DNA of 10,709 nt from a bacterium (GTDB lineage: Bacteria > Patescibacteriota > Minisyncoccia > UBA6257 > GWB1-50-10). Shown in pieces: positions 7,401-10,709 of this stretch. Within the stretch, counting starts at the first letter, position 1, and each line of letters opens with the position of its first letter. The translations under genes and the position numbers were made by a program. The stretch is taken from the NCBI GenBank assembly GCA_021814835.1, contig JAKAHO010000022.1:1-10709 (forward strand), written 5' to 3'. The notes under the pieces were generated by a model that was not told the origin of the DNA, searched no databases, and was given only the letters and a program-made list of their open reading frames with translations.

Positions 7401-7543
7401 ATCCCATTAGAGTTTTATGTACCTACAGCACATCTCCCGAAGGGAGACAAGCCTATCTAACGGGCGTTATTAATAGCGAGAAAAGCGTCGTTAAAAGGTA
7501 TGACAACAACACTAAAAAGGATAGTAGGGATGAATCCCGTTAG
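7397..7543 (+). CDS. Possible 48-aa micro-ORF across element B
   Basis: ATG at 7397 overlaps the upstream TGA (ATGA) and reads through the whole of copy B for 48 codons, beginning MNPIRVLCTYS, to a TAG inside the left end of copy C. The first five codons parallel the MNPVR openings of copies A and C. The rest is polar, and I recognise no family. An open frame of this size can occur by chance, so I treat it as an unproven reading frame belonging to the element. Confidence 0.22.
   Translation: MNPIRVLCTYSTSPEGRQAYLTGVINSEKSVVKRYDNNTKKDSRDESR
7401..7464 (+). repeat. Inverted-repeat intergenic element, copy B (divergent)
   Basis: The left end ATCCCATTAGAGTTTTA (7401-7417) matches 16 of 17 bases of the copy C left end. 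A right-end-like TCTAACGGG sits at 7456-7464 and pairs with CCCATTAGA (7403-7411) with one mismatch. Between them is a small perfect hairpin, TCTCCC (7433-7438), loop GAA, GGGAGA (7442-7447). The true boundary could instead be GGGATGAA at 7527-7534, which would give a unit of about 131 bp, close to the 134 bp of copy A, with an eroded right arm. The ATGA at its left edge contains the stop of the upstream membrane gene. Confidence 0.6.
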
Positions 7544-7598
7544 AGTTTTACAAGTCGAATATGGTAACTATCAAAAATATGAGAAAGGGCGTGATTAA
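7530..7598 (+). other. Possible 22-codon micro-ORF at left end of element C
   Basis: ATG at 7530 opens MNPVRVLQVEYG and ends at TAA 7596-7598. It has the same first residues as the micro-ORFs of copies A and B. It precedes the FtsB-like start by 32 bases. Evidence for translation is only the shared opening. Confidence 0.18.
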
Positions 7599-7632
7599 TG
7601 AAAGGACAATAATTGTAAAACTCTAACGGGAT
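7534..7632 (+). repeat. Inverted-repeat intergenic element, copy C (99 bp)
   Basis: Perfect 20-bp inverted repeats: ATCCCGTTAGAGTTTTACAA (7534-7553) and its reverse complement (7613-7632). ATGAA flanks both sides (7530-7534 and 7631-7635). The right one is the start codon of the FtsB-like gene. The left one is shared with the right edge of the copy B unit, where GGGATGAATCCC makes a small palindrome. The interior is AT-rich with no strong hairpin, but GGGCGTGATTAAT (7587-7599) matches 12 of 13 bases of 7462-7474 next to copy B. It is the best preserved member in the window. Confidence 0.78.
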
Positions 7633-7927
7633 GAACGTAATCAAGCCCATCGTGCTTATTGCGCTCGTTGCGCTCCTTGGATACACGGGATATACTCTTG
7701 TTCACGAGAGGAATAACGTAGTGAAAGAGACTGCAAATCTTGCTGATGTCGTAAAGAAATTGAGCGATGAGAACGCAAAATTGCAAAGCGATATCGAATA
7801 TTACAAACGCCCCGAGAATCTTTTGAAGGCCTCAAGGGCGCAGTTCAATTACAAGGCGGAAGGGGAGCAGATGATTATCGTGGTGCCGGATACAGCAAGT
7901 ACATCAGCATCCAGCACAAAAAAATAA
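7631..7927 (+). CDS. FtsB/DivIC-like septum formation initiator protein
   Basis: A 98-aa single-pass membrane protein: hydrophobic segment at residues 5-24 (KPIVLIALVALLGYTGYTLV), then a coiled coil (about 28-58, VVKETANLADVVKKLSDENAKLQ), then YYKRPENLLKASRAQFNYKAEGEQMIIVVP, which matches the (Y/F)xxxPExxxKxAR...xYxxxGE pattern of the DivIC/FtsB family. Those proteins connect the divisome with septal peptidoglycan synthesis through partners such as FtsL and FtsQ. The C-terminus is a short Ser/Thr/Lys tail. The start codon is the right end of inverted-repeat element C, and there is no Shine-Dalgarno. The stop lies seven bases before tRNA-Gly, so the two may share a transcript ended by the terminator at 8017. 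FtsL-like or other short coiled-coil membrane proteins are the main alternative. Confidence 0.72.
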   Translation: MNVIKPIVLIALVALLGYTGYTLVHERNNVVKETANLADVVKKLSDENAKLQSDIEYYKRPENLLKASRAQFNYKAEGEQMIIVVPDTASTSASSTKK

Positions 7928-7934
7928 TAATATT

Positions 7935-8005
7935 GCGGGATTGGTTCAGTGGCAGAATGCGACCTTCCCAAGGTTGAGACACGGGTTCGATTCCCGTATC
8001 CCGCA
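7935..8005 (+). tRNA. tRNA-Gly (anticodon CCC)
   Basis: Full cloverleaf: acceptor GCGGGAT (7935-7941) pairs perfectly with ATCCCGC (7998-8004); D stem GTTC (7944-7947)/GAAT (7955-7958, one G-T); anticodon stem CGACC/GGTTG with loop TTCCCAA, so the anticodon is CCC (7967-7969), reading GGG; T stem ACGGG/CCCGT with loop TTCGATT. The discriminator base is A (8005), and CCA is not encoded (CAAA follows), so the CCA end must be added enzymatically. Most bacterial tRNA-Gly have U73. A73 is the form preferred by archaeal/eukaryal-type glycyl-tRNA synthetase. No clear promoter of its own is seen. Confidence 0.95.
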
Positions 8006-8009
8006 CAAA
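7990..8009 (+). repeat. Direct repeat 1: 3' end of tRNA-Gly (possible att core)
   Basis: ATTCCCGTATCCCGCACAAA spans the end of the T loop, the T stem, the acceptor 3' strand and four bases beyond. It is repeated exactly at 8148-8167, an offset of 158 bases. Exact copies of tRNA 3' ends are typical attachment sites of tyrosine-recombinase elements. An old partial tRNA duplication would look the same. Confidence 0.6.
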
Positions 8010-8016
8010 AATAAAA

Positions 8017-8045
8017 GCACTCCTTGTGGGTGCCTTTTGTTTTTG
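8017..8045 (+). terminator. Rho-independent terminator after tRNA-Gly
   Basis: GCACTC (8017-8022), loop CTTGT, GGGTGC (8028-8033), with one G-T pair, followed by the T-rich tract CTTTTGTTTTT. It ends the FtsB-like gene/tRNA transcript 12 bases after the tRNA. Confidence 0.75.
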
Positions 8046-8049
8046 CAGG

Positions 8050-8164
8050 GTGCGGGAATGGGAAGGGGGTCGGGGAAACGGGAGTTTCCCCGTGGTGGAA
8101 GTATTGAAACCGCAAGGTTTCAAAGAGCGAACAATTGTGGGAGCGATATTCCCGTATCCCGCAC
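8050..8164 (+). other. Gene-free hairpin-rich, G-rich stretch downstream of the tRNA
   Basis: No plausible gene lies in 8041-8187. Instead there are nested perfect pairings: GTGCGGGA (8050-8057) with TCCCGCAC (8157-8164); CGGGGAAAC (8071-8079), loop GGGA, GTTTCCCCG (8084-8092); and TTGAAACC (8104-8111), loop GCAA (a GNRA tetraloop), GGTTTCAA (8116-8123). A weaker GGGA/TCCC pair (8139-8142/8150-8153) sits where a T arm would be. It also holds four G-runs (8054-8075). It could be a structured RNA, a decayed second tRNA-Gly with an insertion, or the remains of an integrated element. It lies between a terminator and a promoter, so it may not be transcribed. Confidence 0.5.
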
Positions 8165-8167
8165 AAA
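8148..8167 (+). repeat. Direct repeat 2: copy of tRNA-Gly 3' end
   Basis: Exact 20-base copy of 7990-8009, without an adjoining intact tRNA 5' half. A short GGG...CGAT similarity continues upstream, which hints at a T-arm remnant rather than a clean recombination edge. Confidence 0.6.
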
Positions 8168-8187
8168 TATATAACCTTTTTGATTAG

Positions 8188-8216
8188 TTGACGGGAGAGC
8201 AAACTTGTGCTATATT
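8188..8216 (+). promoter_or_regulatory. Strong sigma-70-type promoter
   Basis: TTGACG (8188-8193), 17-base spacer, TATATT (8211-8216). Transcription should begin near 8223, giving a leader of about 40 bases that holds a 5-bp hairpin GTGGC/GCCAC (8230-8234/8241-8245) and a Shine-Dalgarno sequence. Confidence 0.75.
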
Positions 8217-8252
8217 GACCTCAGTTCATGTGGCGCCCTTGCCACCAAAACC

Positions 8253-8257
8253 GAGGT
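8253..8257 (+). promoter_or_regulatory. Shine-Dalgarno GAGGT deciding the start at 8262
   Basis: GAGGT lies four bases before ATG 8262. The upstream in-frame TTG at 8205 would lie inside the promoter, so 8262 is the start. Confidence 0.7.
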
Positions 8258-8261
8258 AACT

Positions 8262-8552
8262 ATGGCACTGAATGAGAGCATTGCTGGACTGAACGCCGTG
8301 GCACGCAAGCTCGTGCAGGGCGCCGCCTTCAAGCTCGTCGAGACGCACCGGGGATACTCCGTCGCGTACGACATCTACAGGTTCACGAGCCGCGACGGCC
8401 GCGTGTTCACGGAGTTCGTCCAGGCCGAGCACAGCGCCCCCAACTCCGTCATCTTCTGCGCGCTCCGCGGCGAGGACGGAAAGGAAATCCCCGAGACGCT
8501 CTGGAGCGACAAGGAGATGGCGGACATCTGCGGCATCCGCTACGCCTCCTAA
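8262..8552 (+). CDS. Small GC-rich protein of unknown function (96 aa)
   Basis: I do not recognise a family. The 96-aa protein has an N-terminal helix-like stretch (MALNESIAGLNAVARKLVQGAAFKL), then alternating strand-like segments (GYSVAYDIYRFTSRDGRVFTEFVQ), then EHSAPNSVIFCALRGEDGKEIPETLWSDKEMADICGIRYAS. There is no membrane segment or signal peptide, so it is probably a small folded cytoplasmic protein. Its coding sequence is visibly GC-rich (about two thirds G+C in the stretch 8281-8400, against under half in a lepA sample at 6001-6060), with mostly C or G at third positions. It stands alone with its own -35/-10, a Shine-Dalgarno and a strong terminator, so it is an independent, probably well-expressed unit. 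The composition may reflect transfer or strong codon selection. Confidence 0.8.
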   Translation: MALNESIAGLNAVARKLVQGAAFKLVETHRGYSVAYDIYRFTSRDGRVFTEFVQAEHSAPNSVIFCALRGEDGKEIPETLWSDKEMADICGIRYAS

Positions 8553-8557
8553 GGCAT

Positions 8558-8598
8558 ACTCCCCGCGCCACGCATTACGGCGACGGGGAGTTTTTATT
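8558..8598 (+). terminator. Strong rho-independent terminator
   Basis: ACTCCCCG-CGCC (8558-8569), loop ACGCATTAC, GGCG-A-CGGGGAGT (8579-8591): 12 pairs with one bulged A, then TTTTATTT. It closes the 96-aa gene six bases after its stop. Confidence 0.9.
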
Positions 8599-8626
8599 TG
8601 ACGGCAAAAGGCTTCCGATGTACAAC
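8598..8626 (+). promoter_or_regulatory. Promoter of the CDP-alcohol phosphatidyltransferase gene
   Basis: TTGACG (8598-8603), 17-base spacer, TACAAC (8621-8626). Expected start near 8633. The -35 overlaps the end of the preceding terminator T-tract. Confidence 0.65.
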
Positions 8627-8653
8627 TGTGAGCAGTTATTTCACGTAAACCTC

Positions 8654-8659
8654 AGGGGG
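8654..8659 (+). promoter_or_regulatory. Shine-Dalgarno AGGGGG deciding the start at 8666
   Basis: AGGGGG lies six bases before ATG 8666. The in-frame ATG at 8618 lies within the promoter, upstream of the expected transcript start, so it is rejected as the start. Confidence 0.7.
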
Positions 8660-8665
8660 CAGCGC

Positions 8666-9394
8666 ATGCATATGATCGCAACGTTTGAAGCGTGGAGTAC
8701 CGGAATCTACCGAAGTTTGAACGAGGGATTGGGTACGCTGATTGCGCCCCTCGCACATACGGTCGAGCGGAAACTGGAGTATTGGAAAACGAAGAGAGAC
8801 ACGCGGCATTCCGCACGAATCGCTCGCGCGCTCGGCGTTATGGTGGCAGGCGAAGAGGTGGTCACCATGCCGAATATTCTTTCGGCGTTGCGGCCGATCC
8901 TCATGCTCTTTGTCGTTTTGCCGCTCCGCCTCTTCGGTGGTCCGACATGGCTCGTCGCGCTTATGTTTGCGGTGACTATAGCAACCGATAAGCTCGATGG
9001 CGCATGGGCGCTGATCCATGGCCACACGCGGTTCGGCGAAGTCCTCGACCCTATCTGCGACAAGCTCGCGCTCATGATATTCGTAATCCCCGACCTCATC
9101 CATTTGCCGGTCTGGATCACGTGTCCGCTGCTCTTCTTCGAGGCCGCGCTCTTCACGATTGTCATTCTTGCGGTGTACGCGATTCAGCTTGGCATTCTCT
9201 CCTATGAGGTGAAGCTGACCGCAAATATCTTCGGCAAGGTAAAGTTCACCATTGAAGTCGTTGCAATGAGCTTCCTCGTATTTCACGGGTACACGCTCGC
9301 TGCCGTTCTCTTCGGTATTGCGACTCCGTTCGCGTGTATGTCCGCCGTCCGCAAGGCGACCGACATTATCCGTTCTGCCCCCAAGGCTCATTAG
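8666..9394 (+). CDS. CDP-alcohol phosphatidyltransferase family protein (PgsA-like)
   Basis: A 242-aa membrane enzyme of the family that swaps CMP of a CDP-alcohol such as CDP-diacylglycerol for an alcohol such as glycerol 3-phosphate. The signature is at residues 108-132: D108-K-L-D111-G112-x2-A115, then G124-x3-D128-x3-D132, which supplies the four metal-binding aspartates. Two deviations are seen: the usual Arg after the Ala is Leu, and the stretch before G124 is one residue short. A soluble N-terminal extension of about 60 residues precedes TMPNILSALRPILMLF, the normal family N-terminus. Several hydrophobic segments follow (LPVWITCPLLFFEAALFTIVILAVY, VVAMSFLVFHGYTLAAVLFGIA). It is a single-gene unit with promoter, Shine-Dalgarno and terminator. 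PgsA-like phosphatidylglycerophosphate synthase is the best guess. The substrate is not certain. Confidence 0.8.
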   Translation: MHMIATFEAWSTGIYRSLNEGLGTLIAPLAHTVERKLEYWKTKRDTRHSARIARALGVMVAGEEVVTMPNILSALRPILMLFVVLPLRLFGGPTWLVALMFAVTIATDKLDGAWALIHGHTRFGEVLDPICDKLALMIFVIPDLIHLPVWITCPLLFFEAALFTIVILAVYAIQLGILSYEVKLTANIFGKVKFTIEVVAMSFLVFHGYTLAAVLFGIATPFACMSAVRKATDIIRSAPKAH

Positions 9395-9412
9395 CCGGGG
9401 GCAGTTTTTTCT
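9375..9412 (+). terminator. Rho-independent terminator overlapping the gene end
   Basis: CTGCCCCC (9375-9382) pairs perfectly with GGGGGCAG (9397-9404), followed by TTTTTTCT. The left arm lies in the last codons of the phosphatidyltransferase gene, and its TAG stop lies in the loop. Confidence 0.9.
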
Positions 9413-9440
9413 TTCAAAATTGCCCGGAATATTGCATACT
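9412..9440 (+). promoter_or_regulatory. Weak promoter candidate for hisS
   Basis: TTTCAA (9412-9417), 17-base spacer, CATACT (9435-9440), four of six matches at the -10. The ATG lies eight bases further on, so the mRNA would be leaderless or nearly so. No Shine-Dalgarno is seen. Confidence 0.35.
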
Positions 9441-9448
9441 AAACACAT

Positions 9449-10709
9449 ATGGCACATATTGAGCCTAAATTGGCAGGCGGTTTCCGTGATTATCTCCCTG
9501 AAGAAATGATTCCGCGCGCGAGGATGCTCTCGGTAATCAGAACAGTATTTGAGCGTTTCGGCTTCGCTCCACTCGATACTTCAAGCGTGGAAAAAACAGA
9601 AATACTGACCGGAGGCGACCCGCATTTCAAGAAACAAGTGTACGGTGTATCGCAATTGTCTGCGGAAGAAACAGAAGGCGCTGAAAATGAACTCGCGCTT
9701 AGATTCGACTTAACCATACCTTTGGCGCGCGTCGTTGCCGCAAACTTGAGCACGCTCAAAAAGCCGTTCAAGCGGTATGAGTTCGGAAAGGTATGGCGAG
9801 GGGAACGTCCGCAGGCCGGGCGGTTCCGTGAATTTATGCAGTGCGACGCCGACATTATCGGCACATCTTCACCGCTTGCCGACGCGGAAATCATCGCGCT
9901 CATGTATGCGACGCTTAAGGAACTTACTGTCCCGAATTTCGTTATTCGCGTGAACAACCGAAAGATTTTGAACGGTCTTTCGGAATACGCGGGGTTTGAG
10001 TCTTGGAAGACCGAGCCCGTACTTCGCGCGCTCGACAAACTCGATAAGCAGTCATGGGATGATGTCGTGAAAGAACTCGCAAGCGACAAGGGCGCTCATT
10101 TGTCCGCAAAAGAAATTGAAGCAGTTCAAAAACTCATCTCTATTAAAAAGATAAAACCCGAAGACGCGCTCGAAGCAGTTGCAAAACTCATGAAGGGGAT
10201 TGCATCTGCCGAAGCAGGCATAAAGGAACTTGAAACAATTGCGGCGTACATCAAAGACCTTGGCGTTCCGGACACTGCGTGGCGTGTGGACCTCACGGTC
10301 GCGCGCGGCCTCGGTTATTACACGGGCACGATATTTGAAACGACGCTTACCGACATTCCGAATATCGGCAGTGTATTTTCTGGCGGCCGTTATGACAATC
10401 TCGTGGAACGCTTCGGCACATCGAGCGTATCGGCAGTCGGCGCTTCGGTGGGCATCGACAGACTTTTTACTGCGCTTCAGCAATTGAAACTTGTGAAAGC
10501 GGAGAAGACGCCCACGGAAGTGCTCGCATTGAACTTTGATGAGTCGGCGACGCGCGACATTCTTGGGCTTACTGCAGAACTCCGCGAGGCGGGAATAAAT
10601 GCCGAATTTTATGCGGGAGATGAAGACAATATGAAGGCACAGCTCGCGTATGCGGTTGCAATGGAGGTTCCGTTTGTGCTGATTCTCGGTGCAAATGAAA
10701 TTGAAAAAA
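9449..10709 (+). CDS. hisS: Histidyl-tRNA synthetase (3' end outside window)
   Basis: A class II synthetase that charges tRNA-His; 420 codons are visible and the frame is open to the edge, so only the end is missing. Seen: an N-terminal GGFRDYLPEEM, motif-1 region from about 25, LRFDLTIPLARVVA, motif 2 as YEFGKVWRGERPQAGRFREFMQ from residue 110, the HisA signature as RGLGYYTGT from 286 (most family members have Asp instead of the second Gly), HisB as SGGRYDNL from 311, motif 3 VGASVGIDRL near 332, and the start of the C-terminal anticodon-binding domain (TEVLALNFDESATRDI, then EAGINAEFYAG). There is no Shine-Dalgarno; a weak -10 is eight bases upstream. The terminator at 9375-9412 separates it from its neighbour, so it has its own promoter. 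Confidence 0.93.
   Translation, partial: MAHIEPKLAGGFRDYLPEEMIPRARMLSVIRTVFERFGFAPLDTSSVEKTEILTGGDPHFKKQVYGVSQLSAEETEGAENELALRFDLTIPLARVVAANLSTLKKPFKRYEFGKVWRGERPQAGRFREFMQCDADIIGTSSPLADAEIIALMYATLKELTVPNFVIRVNNRKILNGLSEYAGFESWKTEPVLRALDKLDKQSWDDVVKELASDKGAHLSAKEIEAVQKLISIKKIKPEDALEAVAKLMKGIASAEAGIKELETIAAYIKDLGVPDTAWRVDLTVARGLGYYTGTIFETTLTDIPNIGSVFSGGRYDNLVERFGTSSVSAVGASVGIDRLFTALQQLKLVKAEKTPTEVLALNFDESATRDILGLTAELREAGINAEFYAGDEDNMKAQLAYAVAMEVPFVLILGANEIEK

Noticed and set aside
7397..7635. CRISPR array
   Set aside because: Only two or three repeats with unequal spacing, repeats are arms of inverted-repeat elements, and no cas gene is present.
7941..8174. 77-aa plus-strand frame across tRNA-Gly, terminator and hairpins
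   Set aside because: It runs through a perfect tRNA and a terminator and only reflects GC-rich RNA structure.
8205..8261. TTG start for the 96-aa protein
   Set aside because: It lies within the spacer and -10 of the promoter, upstream of the expected transcript start.
8618..8665. ATG 8618 as start of the phosphatidyltransferase
   Set aside because: It lies between the -35 and -10 boxes; ATG 8666 has AGGGGG at proper spacing.
8636..9457. Long antisense reading frame (273 aa) opposite the phosphatidyltransferase
   Set aside because: Its charged, low-complexity translation has no recognisable fold, and it mirrors a gene with a clear enzymatic signature, promoter and Shine-Dalgarno. It is a shadow frame.

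Overview
The window looks like a compact bacterial chromosome of the Patescibacteria (Candidate Phyla Radiation) type, probably Parcubacteria-like. This is inferred from several traits: closely packed or overlapping genes, a DUF4012-type protein next to glycosyltransferases and lepA, several starts lying exactly where transcription should begin (leaderless), and a small tRNA without encoded CCA. No taxonomic marker was compared, so the assignment is moderate. Both window edges cut through genes.

Layout. At 1-172 (minus) is the start of a thioredoxin-like CxxC protein. It diverges from a sugar-phosphate transferase (190-780), and the two share overlapping -10 boxes. From 832 a co-directional cell-surface glycan block runs: a GT4 glycosyltransferase, a 134-bp inverted-repeat element, a second GT4 glycosyltransferase, a large membrane-anchored DUF4012 protein, and translation factor LepA. 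The last three genes overlap one another (32 and 4 bases), so they are almost certainly one operon. A new promoter at 7143 drives a small membrane protein. It is followed by two more copies of the element in tandem, then an FtsB/DivIC-like septum protein, tRNA-Gly(CCC) and a terminator.

From about 8041 to 8167 there is a gene-free, hairpin-rich and G-rich stretch that ends in an exact 20-bp copy of the tRNA 3' end. Next come two autonomous transcription units, each with a TTGACG -35, a 17-bp spacer, a Shine-Dalgarno sequence and a strong terminator: a GC-rich 96-aa protein of unknown function and a CDP-alcohol phosphatidyltransferase. hisS (histidyl-tRNA synthetase) runs off the right edge.

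The most interesting signal is the element family at 1936-2069 and 7401-7632. Each copy begins ATGAATCCC(G/A)TTAGAG, and the complete copies end CTCTAACGGGATGAACGT. The left ATGA contains the stop codon of the upstream gene (copies A and B). The right ATG is the start codon of the downstream gene (A and C). This looks as if an element had entered ATGA stop/start overlaps, or carries them as its ends, leaving both neighbours intact. The intact junction between the DUF4012 gene and lepA is a native ATGA overlap of exactly that kind. All three copies also open a micro-ORF starting Met-Asn-Pro-(Val/Ile)-Arg. No transposase is present in the window.
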